Notes under the pieces: model-generated | What the model was told of the DNA's origin: nothing | Databases searched by the model: none | Seen by the model: only the letters and a program-made list of their open reading frames with translations | Translations under genes and position numbers: made by a program | Shown here: in pieces, positions 1-11,535 of the stretch | Layout: every line of letters starts with the position of its first letter | Numbering within the stretch: the stretch's first letter is position 1 | Source: Chromera velia | Taxonomy: Eukaryota; Sar; Chromeraceae | NCBI GenBank assembly: GCA_018398765.1 | Contig: JAHBMJ010001087.1 | Location: 1-35,812, forward strand | DNA: 35,812 bases | Reading direction: 5' to 3'

Positions 1-88
1 CATGCATCATTGCTTAATTAATTCGATCGACACGACAATCTTCGCTGCATGGTGTTGCAGCGTTGCACGCGAGAGCTGTCCCGGAAAG

Positions 89-100
89 TGCATGCATGCA
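89..100. promoter_or_regulatory. Two overlapping TGCATGCA motifs upstream of the first gene
   Basis: TGCATGCA occurs at 89-96 and again at 93-100, about 200 bases before the ATG at 302. The same 8-mer is a known ApiAP2 target in apicomplexan parasites. A role as a promoter element here is inference, because the motif also occurs inside introns of this window. Confidence 0.35.
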
Positions 101-301
101 TGGTGCATGGCCCTTGAAAGAAACTAAGTTGAACGTGAAAGCAGAAGCCGTCTCTGTACGCCAGAGAGACAGCTTTTCTGATCGACTCAAATTCTGAGTG
201 AGACTCTCAGTTTCTCTCAGCTGTACAGTACTCGACCTGCAGAACGCACGCAACTCTCTTCAGTGCATTCTCTCTCTTTGCTTCTTTCTCCTTCTTGAAG
301 C

Positions 302-983
302 ATGCTGTGGGTAGTTGGGATTCTGTACGGTGTTTGTTGGGGCGGCGTCTCCGCCTTCCAGCTTGGGTGGGGACCTCTACATCATGGCCGGGGCCCGACG
401 AGCACGCTGAAGTGGAGAGTTCCTGCTCGGTTTCCTCCGTCTCTACCCTCTGCTGGTCAGACGTCTCTGTTCAGTGAAGATGCGGATAGCGACAAGACGA
501 CCAAAGCGAGTGTGGAGGAGGCCTTCAACGAGTCAACTCTGCCCGCTGGGTCCGGGTTTTACCTCGGTAGGTAGGCCAGCCCACGTTTCTGTGTGCTTCA
601 GTCCCTACCAACAGATCCGCTCTTATGCGTCTTTTTCGTGAGATGCCTCGTTCCAGGGCCACTCGTGTGACTGCAGCCCTCGTCACTGCTTGTGTGCTGC
701 ATGTGTATCTCTTCCCTTCCCGTCTCCCTGCTCAACCGCAGCTGGAATGGCCGTCTTTGCCCTTTGTGCACTCCTAAGTTTACTGGGAGACAACCTATCC
801 GATGAAGTGGGCGAGCTGGCAGAAGCTCTGCCTCCTGTTTGGCTGGATGCTGGAGCAGTGGTGGGTCTCCCTCCATCGATCTGTTGGTGGGAGGGCAAGA
901 ACAGCGTGTCCAGAACACTCTCTGTCTCTCCCTTTTCTTCTGTTTCCCTCTCTTCCTTCCTTCCTTCCTTCCTTCCTTCCTTC

Positions 984-1050
<67 letters not shown>

Positions 1051-1068
1051 TTTTTTTCTTTGTTTCTC

Positions 1069-1099
<31 letters not shown>

Positions 1100-1139
1100 T
1101 GTTTCTCCTTTCTTTCTTCCTTCCTTCCTTCCTTCCTTC

Positions 1140-1170
<31 letters not shown>

Positions 1171-1355
1171 TCGTTCGTTCGTTCGTTCGTTCGTTCGTTC
1201 GTTCGTTCGTTCGTTCTTTCTTTCTTTCTTTCTTTTTCTTTGTTTCTTCTTTCTTTCTGTCTTTCTTTCTTTCTTTCTGTCTTTCTTTTTTTTTCTTTCT
1301 TTTCTTTCTTTCTTTCTTTCTTTCTTTTCTTTCTTTCTTTCTTTCTTTGTTTCTC

Positions 1356-1390
<35 letters not shown>

Positions 1391-1414
1391 TTTCTTTCTT
1401 TCTTTCTTTCTTTT

Positions 1415-1446
<32 letters not shown>

Positions 1447-3103
1447 TCCTTCTTTCTTTCTTTCTTTTTCTTTGTTTCTCCTTTCTTTCTTTCTTTCTTT
1501 CTCTCTTTCTTTCTTTCTTTCTTTCTTTCTTCCTTCCTTCCTTCCTTTCTTTCTTTCTTTCTTCCTTTCTTCCTTCCTTCCTTCCTTCCTTCCTTCCTTC
1601 TTTCTTTCTTTCTTTCTTTCTTTTCTTTCTTTTCTTTCTTTCTTTCTTTCTTTCTGTCTCCCTCCCTTTCTTCCTTCCTTTCTTTCTTCCTTTCTCTCTC
1701 CCTGTGTGTGTGTGAGAGAGAGAGAGAGAGTGAGGGAGAGAGGGAGGGAGAGAGAGCGTGAGTGTGTATGTGTGCGTAAGCGGGAGGGGATGGTTGGAAA
1801 ATTAGTGGTGTCTCTTTGAATCCGGCCCTCCCTTGTCAGTTTCTGCTTCCAGTCTCCGTTCTTTCAGTTCTTCCTTTCGGAAACTCTCTCTGCCGGTCCG
1901 CCGGGACGTTTCGGCATTTCTTTTCTGTTCTGTTCCTGCAGGTCCTTCTTGGAGTTGCGTTAGGGTCTCAGGGGGGGATGTCGGATGAGGAGAGGGTGGC
2001 GCGCATGGAGGCAGCAGCAGCGGCGTACGAAGCATCAGAGGCCGGGGGGNGGGGAGGGGGTCTTGCAGGGGTCCAAAAAACAGAAGAAAAAGAGAAAGGA
2101 TACGGGAAGAAAGAGTGAAGAGGAAGAGAAAAGACAGAAAAGTGAGGGGGGTCTTGCAGGGGCGCTGCGAGCAGGCGATTTTGGGAAAGCCTTGGCAGAG
2201 GCAAAGGAAGCTGCGAAGGACCCTACGAAGTTTGCAACAAGCTTGGAAAACGTTTTGGACGACTACAATCTTGGGTCGGTTGTCTGGTTTGTTTTCCCTG
2301 AAGACACAGGCACGATAATTGGATGATTGTGTGTGGGTCTTCATAGCATGAAAGCTGCTCATTTGCTTCCTGCCTGCCACCCGTGAGCGTTTTGTTCCGC
2401 TTTTTCGTGTGTGCTCACTCCTACTGTCTGCGTTCTGTGAGTGAGTGCAACCGAAAGAAAAACGAAGAACACATACTGTCTCTCTCTGTATTGGAAGTTC
2501 TGCATAGTCAGCCCGTCTCGCAAGGTTCTGCATGCTCCTCGTGCACGTAGAGTCAGGTCTCTGTTTCACCATTTGTCTGTGTTGAGTCAGAGCGCGGATA
2601 GGGTAGTTCAGATATGAATCGTGTTGAATAAGAATGCCTCTGCATAAAACTTCCTTTTCTTCATGTGTTTCTTTCGTTCTTTCTTTCACTATTTCACCTT
2701 TTCTCTTTCTTTTTGTCTCTGACTGTGCAGCGCCGTGAACGAAATGAGCAAGGCGGGGGCCTACCGTCTCAACGAAGCCCTGGAGAAGGCGGGGGTATTG
2801 CCGGAGATTCAAAAGCAAAAGCTTGAGATTGGGCAGTGGGACGAAGCGACTGCAGACTTGGGAAAATCAGAAAATGGGACGGAGGAGGGGGGGGCAGCGG
2901 TTCTGGAGGTCGGAGGGTCAATTGGCGGGAAGGGGGCTTCCTCGGGAGCACAAAAAGAAGATTCTGTGCAATCGAGTAAGAAAAACTTATCAGAGGAGAC
3001 TCCGAGTCGGGGGGGGCAGAGTCTGGGATCTGGTGGAAAGCAAAGAAGTGCAAAGAAGGGGAAGCGGCAGAAGACAGTCACGGAAAAAGGAAGACGCCGT
3101 TGA
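302..3103 (+). CDS. Probable plastid-targeted membrane protein, unknown family (4 exons)
   Basis: Exons 302-566, 742-860, 1942-2274 and 2731-3103; donors GTAGGT, GTGGGT and GTCGGT; acceptors CGCAG, CTGCAG and GTGCAG. The phases join correctly (1, 0, 2), apart from one frame change near the N at 2050. The predicted protein is about 362 residues. It starts with a signal peptide ([18 protein letters not shown]) directly followed by Phe, then a Ser/Thr-rich stretch, the pattern of a bipartite presequence for a complex plastid. Exon 2 and the start of exon 3 encode two hydrophobic segments ([13 protein letters not shown] and [13 protein letters not shown]). The rest is Ala/Lys/Glu-rich, with a conserved-looking block around [20 protein letters not shown] across the last junction, and a basic Lys/Arg tail. 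I do not recognise the family. Intron 2 carries a very long microsatellite. The targeting signal is visible; membrane insertion and plastid location are inferred. Confidence 0.6.
953..1699. repeat. Long TTCC/TTTC/TTCG microsatellite in intron 2 of the first gene
   Basis: About 750 bases of almost pure tetranucleotide repeat, mainly TTTC and TTCC, with a TTCG block near 1172-1215. It fills most of the intron at 861-1941. On the sense strand it is all pyrimidine. Long Phe/Ser/Leu reading frames here are artefacts of the repeat. A GT/GA tract follows up to about 1760. Confidence 0.95.
2040..2070 (+). other. Ambiguous base in a poly-G run causing an apparent frameshift
   Basis: A single N at 2050 lies inside a G-rich run in exon 3 of the first gene. 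The frame entering exon 3 (ending in ...YEASEAGG) closes at 2118, while the frame that reaches the 2274 donor is shifted by one. The simplest reading is a miscounted G run in the assembly rather than a true pseudogene, since both flanking frames splice correctly. Confidence 0.7.
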
Positions 3104-3838
3104 GAGCTCTGACAGCCCGTGGGTGTGTGTATGTGCGACTGATTGTCTCGGTGTCACTGGCACTTTTTATAGACGCGGGGTTTCAATGTAAGGGGCTGAA
3201 ACGGTTTAGAGATAGGCAAGCAGTTTGCTCCTGCATGAGTTTGCCTAGGAGTTTGCATGCTCCCAGGGCCTAACCAAAAGCTTACGGCTGTTTACCTTGC
3301 AGCTTACTGGGCCTTACTCTGTGTATCGATTTCAAAATCATATGAAAACCTGTATCGTCACGCTGTACGGATTATTAAACGAATTTAACGAAATTTTATG
3401 GTAAGAAAATATAATTTACATACTGGAGTGTATGCTGTGCTATTCTACCGTATTGGCTACAGTATTTCAGTACATATATTTCTACTAGTAGATATATGTT
3501 TTCAACTTTTCGTAAAGCTATTAGGATTAAGATTTATGTCCAGAGGATTGGCCTCCCGCCCCAATGCCGAATGTCCGACATACAGCTTCCAAGGAAAGCG
3601 CCTAGACGTATCAGACCTCCCTGGCCGGCCCGCACAGGTCTAGCCTGTACCGCAAACGGTTTACACGTGAAGAAAAAACACCTAGAAAAACATACGTGGC
3701 ATCATTTTTCCTTTATCTGAATGACTTTCTGGTTCTAATCTAAGGCCATCTGGCAGAGGGGCAAAAGGTTGCCAAAAGCGAAATGACTTTTAGTGCTGAA
3801 ACGCAAGAGAGAAAGGGAGAGAAAGAATTGAGAGAAGA

Positions 3839-4715
3839 GATTAAGACCAAGTGAGAGAGGGAACACGTTTATTTCATACTTTTCAGAGTAACCAAGAATG
3901 TTTCTTTTCCTGAGACACGCAAAGGGGAACGGAAAAGCCCCCTCTCTTCTTATGGGTTGCTTCTTGTCGTTCTTTCTGATTCAGAAAGATGAAGTGACAG
4001 GAAGAGTGACAAGAAAGGAAACTTTAACCAGAGCGAGAAAAAAGAACCAAGAATTGAGACTGAGTAAGAAAAAGAGAGAAGTACTCTTCTGTTTTCTTTC
4101 ACACTTTTCTGAGTAACCAGGAACGTTCTTTTCCCGAGACGCACAGAGGGGAATGGAAAACCTTCTCTCTTCTTATGGGTTGCTTCTTGTTGTTCAGAGT
4201 TATTAAAGTGTTTAGCCGATATATTTAGCCAAACTTTCGACCTTCGGTTATGTTTTAGCCAAATATATCCAAATATCAATGAAAGCACAAATGTTTGAAA
4301 AATATGTGTTTCATCCTTAAAAAATCGTTTGTATCTCACAAAAATTAGCAATATAATGGCAACACTGTCACTTTTTAGGCAACTTCGCGCCAGATTATGC
4401 CAGATTGTTTATACATAGCCCTTTATAATGACCTTATTGAATTTTATCAACATTTTTTTCTATTACTCTGACTATTTGAGTCTTTGACACACTCAACCGC
4501 TTCCCTCCAAACTGAAGAAAGCTTCATCTAACACAGTTCTCAATATATCCAAATATATCCAAAAGTTTGGATATAGCCAAAATTTTACCTTCGATTATGG
4601 GTATGGATAGATATATTGAAGAGTTTAACAACTTTGTTATTGTTCTATCCGACTCAAAAAGGGTGAGGTGACAGAAGGAGTTGCAGAAAAGAAACTTTCA
4701 AACAGAGAAGCTAGC
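3839..4715. repeat. Diverged ~210-bp tandem repeat, second copy split by an insertion
   Basis: Copy 1 is roughly 3839-4050. Copy 2 is 4051-4195 and resumes at 4646-4715. Shared landmarks are the stretch CTCTCTTCTTATGGGTTGCT (3940 and 4163 areas), the CTTTTCNGAGTAACC segment before it, and the GATGAAGTGACAGGAAG / GGTGAGGTGACAGAAGG segment after it. The interruption of copy 2 marks the MITE-like insertion. No gene is visible here; short frames at 3398-3720 and 3898-4116 have no coding character. Confidence 0.65.
4196..4636. mobile_element. MITE-like insertion with imperfect inverted ends
   Basis: This 441-bp AT-rich block interrupts copy 2 of the local tandem repeat. It is flanked by TTGTTGTTC (4187-4195) and TTATTGTTC (4637-4645), a 9-bp duplication with one mismatch. 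The left end AGAGTTATTAAAG matches the reverse complement of the right end (AAAGTTGTTAAAC) imperfectly, and similarity continues for about 30 bases. It has no reading frame. A 9-bp duplication would suit a Mutator-type element, but the family is not settled. Confidence 0.55.
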
Positions 4716-5095
4716 AGAGAAGCATATTTTTAAAACATTACAGACATTCTATATGCGTGACATAATAGTACATCTTAGACCTCTAGCCTGAGTCTAACTT
4801 TAGGTTTTTATGCTTCTGACACTTTTACTTCTAGTTTTTATATGCTTCCTATATGTTACATGTCCTGTATACGGGCGTATATAGTAACCTCAAAAAGATA
4901 ACTTTTAAAGGTTTGAGTTTAATTCAAGTTTTTTCATTAGTTTTTTTACATACCGATACACGTTTTATTAATCAATCAATCCTAAGTTTTACTAAATATA
5001 AAAAAATTTAACTTGAAGCTAGAAATTACAGCCTAGAATTCAAGTAGGACTTTGAAAAGTTCAAACTTTGAACCTTTAACAATTTTAAGTATAGG

Positions 5096-5230
5096 CAAGG
5101 ACGGGGCTGGCGCTATGAAGTAGCTTGGCATGGGTGGCAGACTATGTCTCATGAATCAGCATCATTCATGCGTAAGCATGCTGCTCCGGAAGTAGAAAAG
5201 TTTGAAAAGAAGCATCCTGGTTTGAATTAA
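5096..5230 (+). pseudogene. Chromodomain remnant of a Ty3-type retrotransposon integrase
   Basis: This frame reads QGRGWRYEVAWHGWQTMSH, then a helix-like segment ending VEKFEKKHPGLN and a stop. The Y-x-V-x-W-x-G-W core and the terminal EVEKFEKKHP helix match the chromodomain found at the C terminus of many Ty3/gypsy integrases. Nothing of the integrase core survives upstream, so this is a decayed end. The next ~260 bases contain a TATATATAG segment (about 5429) and AATAAA (about 5458), which could be part of an LTR; that is a guess. Confidence 0.45.
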
Positions 5231-5648
5231 GTATAAATTAAAGTGAACTGCTGGTGTAAAGAACCAAACTGCCTCGATCGTGCGTTACCGCCGAACGTTA
5301 GACGCCTATTTATAGGCCGATGGCGATGGCGTATGATGATGATGATGATCTAAAGTGCTATAAGAACCTATATATGCTTTATTAGGTACCGATATAAACA
5401 GTGGTAGCTTCCCACTGAGGGTAGTCTATATATAGAGCGTAGTTCCCAGCGACTCAAATAAATCTCTGCAACCTGCAAATTCTGTCGCTCAACATGCATT
5501 TTTGCTAGTTTTCTCATCCTGAATATTTGATCAGCGTTTCTTCCAATCTAGAGAAAGGGAAAAATCCAATTTTTATGGCCTCATACTGCGCAAACTGCAA
5601 AGTGTTTCTCTATCAAAGCTCTGTATCTGCCTGTGTGCGCAATGGTTC

Positions 5649-7197
5649 CTAGAAAAGAGCGAACGCCCCTGCAGCGACTGCCGCAAAGAGAACGGAGGAC
5701 GAACGGAGCCCCGGAGCAGCCGACTGTTGCTCGGGTTTCTTCTCATCTCCTGGCTTTGTGCCATCTGCAAATCGTACAGCCTTCTTGTCTTTTTTAGCAT
5801 CGTCCTTTTTGTCCGCATTCGGGGCTGGTTCCTGATCAGGACTTCCTTCTTTCTTCTTGTCAGGTGTTTCTGCTTTGGCGCTTCCGGTTTCTGCGTTCTT
5901 CTTGTCTGCCTCTGCATCGGTTGCGGTATCTTTCTGTTGCGAGCTTCCAACGTCCTTTGGCTGATGGGCGGACGCAGAAGAGCCCTTCAAGGGGGAGTTG
6001 GTGTCAGGGGGGTTTTTGGAATCTTGAACAGCTTTTGTGACTGCGGGAACCGGGGAATCAGCTTTGCTCTTCTCAGACTTCTTTTTGGTTTTATCCTTCT
6101 CGTGAGATTCGTGGCTGGAAGAATCTGTATGAGCTGCCGAATGTTTCGATTCGCCCCCTTTCTTCGTGTTGTTCTTCTCAGTGAACTGCGTTTGAGAATG
6201 GGTCTTTTCTTTTGACTTTGCTTCTTCAGCAGCGGGGGCAGAGTTGTGGTGGTGATGATGATGGTGATGGTGGTGATGGGATGAGTCATGGTGGTGGTGG
6301 GACTCGTGTTTCTTTACGTCCTTGTTGACAGTGGTGGAGTGATGGTCCTCTGCCGGCTTCTCAGTGGTGGAGTGATGGTCCTCTGCCGGCTTCTCCAAGT
6401 GAGACGTGACAACAGAGGCATGAGAGGAGGCCGGCTTCTCCTTCTGCTGGGTCAGGCCTAAAGCTGTCATGTGCTTCAGTGGAGGGTCGTTGATCATCTT
6501 CAAGTTCTTGGATCCAGTCTCGTCGGCTGCAGGGGTGACAGAGGGGGGGGGAGGGGGGGAGATGTAACAGGGTGAGCATAACAACGGAAGGCATGCATGT
6601 GTGTGTTTTTCAGAAACATATGTATTACCTGTTTGTCTGTATGCCGAGAAGAGGGAGATGCGGGGGATAGATGCTCCTGTGATAGAGCAAGGAGAAAGCG
6701 CTGGAAAATGTGCAGCAGGCATTGTACTGCCCTCTTTTCTATCGCTGTCTCTGCAACAAGCTGGACAGAAATGCGGTAGAAGAAGGCTGCAACAAATCCA
6801 TTTTGTTCCCTTCCTGTACTTGCTGACAACGCCTAACTGACCATCCGGCAGCGACACTTGTTGAATGAGCTTTTGAGCCTGCTGGTCTGCCATCTGCCCC
6901 CCTGCATGTGCCTGTGTAACCCCGCCTGCGGATCGAAGGAAGGAAAGAACAAGACAATCAAGCTCATACTATGCTCAGTATAATCAGACCCACAACTGCA
7001 TGCAGGACAGACGAGAGCGACGTTCGTTGAGTGCTCCAAACAGACGAAAGTGTTCTTTCATGTGTCCTCTCTCTGTTCGACTGCCACACACGCCCCCCCC
7101 GTCCTGTCTCTCTCAAACATTCTCTCTCTGTGTCCCTCTCTTACAACACCCCCCCTCTGTCCCTCTCTCACTGTCTCCCTCCCTGACCCCTCTCTGT

Positions 7198-7237
<40 letters not shown>

Positions 7238-9645
7238 TGTATCACTTCACGTGGCAATTCTTCCTGACCGGTGGTGCGATTGTATTTTTCCGCAATAGAT
7301 CCAGACGCTGCCAGTGCCCTGCCGTTGGGGTGGAAGAAATCCCCTGCCGCTGGCTTGCCTGAAGCCCCTGGAGTTCTCTGGGCCCCCAGAGACATCATGT
7401 CACTCGTCGGGGCGGGTGTTTCCTCTGAATCTTTCAGCTGATCCCCGTGGAGATACTTCCACACGAACTTTCGTCGATTTGCAGGGTGGATTCGGGACAC
7501 AAGCGAAGAAAGGTGTCTGTCTTTTGCGACCGCCTTTTGCTCCTCTGTGAGTTCGAATTGGGGCTCGGAGAAAAGATCTGGCATCCCGACATTGCCTTCT
7601 GAACGGCTTTGCATTTCCTTTCGTAAGGCTTGTTGCAAGAAATTGGCCTGGTTGTGATCCATCGGCTTTCTGTCATCTCGCTGTGCGAGGGACGACTCTG
7701 CCTGTTGCTGGAATGTTTGTGCATCTTCTCTGTGAGAGACTTCATGCCGGGGCCTTCTGTCGTGCTCGTCTTCATCCTCTTTTGGAACCGGCCTTGGATC
7801 CTCATCTTCATATTCCTCCGGTTCCTCTTCTGGACGGTTGTGGTGATGGTGGTGGTGATGATGGTGATGGTGGTGGTGGTGATGCTTGCTCTTCACTTGA
7901 TGGCCTTGCTCAAGGAAGATCATTCCTTTGAGGGACTCAGGAGGCTCAGGAGGAGAGTCACCGAGACCGTCGTCATCCTTAGGGGGGGCTGTGTGAGCTT
8001 CCTCCTTGTCTGCTGCGTTTTTGGCTTCCGTCTCTTTTGCCTTTTTCTTGTCATCTCCTTTTGGCTGCTGTTCGGGTTTTGCAGCGGGGGCCTCAACAGG
8101 ACGAGAGGCAGAAGCAGTGGAAAGAGACTGCTTGGATTGCTTTGCCTGTTTCTGAATCATTTGGGATGCAGAGTCGTCGGTCCCTTTCGCTTTGGCGTCT
8201 GATGTGTTTTTGTTGGTGGGGGTAGAGGGGGAGAGGGACTTTTTTGTTCCTTTGCCTGTTTGCTGCTGCTGCTGTGAGAGATTCTCAGAGGAAGAAGGAA
8301 GGCCATCCTCAGGCTCAAAGCCCTCGTCGTCCTTTGCAGTGGCCTCCGAGATGATGTCTGCGTCGCTTCCCACCACTCTGTCTGCAACGTTAGCTGCAGG
8401 GAGACAGAAGGTCATCCTCATGCATATGTAGAGTGATCAGCTGGGCACTCTTTGTGTAAATGCCTCATGAACCTTTCCCTTCTGTGTTTGTTCGGAACAG
8501 CAAGGGAAAGCCAGGTAGATCAGAGAGATCGAAGCACCAAAATGTGAACATTTGAGATGAGCACGTGGTGGTTGCATGCAAGAGCTTTGAATGCAAAGCC
8601 TGCGTTTGATAAGCTCAGGAACAAAAGGAACCGTCTCGAAGATGTGGAAAAAGTCCAATTCAGTTCACAGTCACGGACGCGAGGGACGCCCTGAGGGAGC
8701 AAGTGAGGCAGAAAACAAGGCACGCAGAACCAAGTACAGACTTTTCAGAAAAAAACAAAACGGGACAACTTAGACGGGGTGAAGTTAAAAACGAAGAAGA
8801 GGCAGTCAATCCTTCCCACTCACCGTATTTGAACTCCTCTGGATTCAAAATGTCCTCAACTGCATGGAAGGAAGTGCGTGCACATACACATGGAACTTTT
8901 TGTAAATTTGCAGGAGAGCACAGCCCCAAGCGGAAGAAGCAGGGGCAACTCAGCTTGAAAAAAAAACAAGACCAAGTCAGAGCCCTCTTGCACTTCTCAT
9001 ATTCTTCGAGTACAATCATTAATCTTCCCTCTCTCCTCCCCGCCCTTCCATTTTTTCCTTTCCGTCTATCGATGATCCTTGATTTTTGCATCTGAAGCAT
9101 GCAGCTGACAAGTCTGCATGCAAAAAGGAGGGTCCTGTATGGAAGACAGAAGAGTGGAGCCTCTTTGATGTGAAACACACAGAATACACAAGACTGATTC
9201 AAGCAACTGCCCGCACATGGCCTGAATTTCCTTCCACCAAGGAAGGGAAGGAACTCCTTTCCTTTTCCCCTATCCCCTCATGCAGGTGTGCAGCGCATCT
9301 CGCGGACGAGATGTCGACGAAGGAAGTCGAAAAAAACCTCATTCACCTGGGTTTCACACACAGATGCGCACCCCTGCCTTTGCTTCCTTTTTTCTTCCCT
9401 TTGTCTTCCCATGCCCCTACTGACATGCCCGACGGTTCTTCTGCTTCATCTGAAGAAAGGAGGCGGCCCCGGTTTCTGCACACGCACAAGAAGGAAGGAA
9501 GGAAGGACATACAAACAGGGACCCGAAATGACAGGTGAAGGCAAATTGCAGCGTTCACTTGAGGAATCGAAAAGTGATCCCTGTAACAACAGAACAGGCC
9601 AGCATGCAAAGCAGTCCTCTGCTGGATTGGAAATCTGTTTGTCAC

Positions 9646-9687
<42 letters not shown>

Positions 9688-11489
9688 AGTCAGTCAGTCA
9701 GTCAGTCAGTCAGTGACTTTACCCTGAACACTGTAACTGTTTTGCATTCAATGTTTGAAGTTCTTCTGACCTGTGTTTTCTTTCTTGTTCTTCTCTCCCT
9801 GAAGGGGAACCTCTTTTGCTTTCGCTTCAGCATGCCCATTTTCTTTGAGAGGCTTCTCTGAGATCTGCAAGAGAGATCCTGCCTCGAGGAGGGACTCTGC
9901 TCCCGTATCAGCGTCGTCAACTGCAAGCAGAGAGGGCAAGTAGAGCTGCGCTTTGCTGACCGTACAAAAACTCCTTTAAGGTTTTGAGGTTCGCGAAGAG
10001 GGCACCTTGACGCCGACCCCTGATCCACTGAAAGGTCTCAAGGAGCAGTGAAAACAAAGAGGGGAATCAAACAAAACAAAAAGACTGGAAGGGAGAAACC
10101 GCAAGTCTGCCAAAGAAAACAAAAAGTTCCCGAAAATGATAAACACACGCTGCTTAAAGACATTTTTCTCTTGCACAAATATGCAGGTTGGTCGGTTATG
10201 GCTTGTGGAGTAAAAAGCACCAAATGGTTCAGTTGAGAAATTTTGCAGATACAGGTGACTGCTCAAGACACGGAGAGAATGTCGGTTTCTTCAAAATCTC
10301 AGAATCAAGGGAAATACGCGGGGGGTGGATTCAATGGATTCATTCAAGAATTGACTGACGGTCTTCATCAGGCTCTGCATCCTGGTCGTCTGCATTCAAA
10401 AACCCCACCCAATGAAAGAATTTAATGTGAAAATGTCAGACCCTGTTTTGTTTTTCTTAAGCTCGAAGGAAGGAAGGAAGGACGAAAGGTAGAAAGGAAT
10501 CTCCACGATGATGAGCTTTTGATACGTCGCTGTTTGAAGTGTTTTGTTTTGTTTCCTTTCGTTTTTTTTTTTTATTCTCAGCTTTCCTGTCCCCGCCTTC
10601 CTCCTGCAGCGGTCTGAGCTTGTCCTTTCGTTCTTCCCATTTTCAGATGGATGGAGGAAAGTGTGAGGAGCCTTCGTCAATTAGAGGCTGTCCGACGACT
10701 GACAGAGTAGACTGACTGCCAGATAAAACTGAGTGACAAAGTGACAGACTATCTGCCTGACTGCCTGACTGACGTCTATGTGCTCCCCGTCTCCCAGCTC
10801 TCATGCCCTCATCAAGAATGCTGTCCATGCCCATGTTCAGACTGGCCCCCGGACCCCCTCCAATGTCCAGTCCGGAGACTCCAAAGGGGGCAGCAGGGGA
10901 GGCCAGAGAGGGGGGGGGAGGGGGAGGGAAGGACAATGAGGGGGGAACACCAGTGGGACGGAGACCGAAGGAGCTTCCCGCTTGACCAGGGAAACCAGCG
11001 TTCATGTTGAAACCAGCCTGTCCCATCGGGACCCCTCCAAGGAATGATCCTGTAGCAGGAAATCAAAAAAGGACCAAACAACCAATCAGTGAATGACTGT
11101 ATGAGTGAAGAAATGAGTACATGAAAGCACTCAGTGACTCAGAAACGAAGGGACCAATGAAAGAAAGAAAGCAAACGCTTCAACAAACGAAAAAAATATA
11201 AACACAAAAACAATGAACAAACTCTCAAGAGATTTATTACGAATGCATCAGAGGAGTCAAATAAATCCGAAGGAGGCCACCCCACCTGAACGCGAGTCCT
11301 GCCTCCCTTCCTCCCTCTCACCTGCGCCGGGGTCCATAGGGGCCCCTGGGAGAGGAATCGAGGCGGGCTGGGGCATGCCGAGGCCCATTCCCACTCCTGC
11401 CGGCATTCCAATCGGCACTGGTCCTGCAAGGAATTCGTAGTGATACATGCAGGGACAGAAGCTGAGATTCTCTCCACGTCTCTGTTTGT

Positions 11490-11535
<46 letters not shown>

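Noticed and set aside
690-1819. Three long overlapping open frames rich in Phe, Ser and Leu
   Set aside because: They are translations of the TTTC/TTCC microsatellite. Only the 742-860 part is kept, as an exon.
3398-3720. Open frames of 81 and 74 codons
   Set aside because: AT-rich DNA without coding character or splice signals.
5649-6893. Reading 5649-6893 as one intact 414-residue gene
   Set aside because: The middle part has no coding character, and splice sites at 6842 and 6526 join the flanking parts in frame with the upstream exons.
7168-8421. Start codon at 8421 for a separate His-rich gene
   Set aside because: A CTCCCTGCAG acceptor lies just inside it and continues the all-phase-1 exon series from upstream exons.
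9086-9538. Plus-strand frame containing AAHLADEMSTKEVEKNLIHLG after a CTCATGCAG acceptor-like site
   Set aside because: It lies inside an intron of the minus-strand His-rich gene, has no partner exons and becomes low complexity on both sides.
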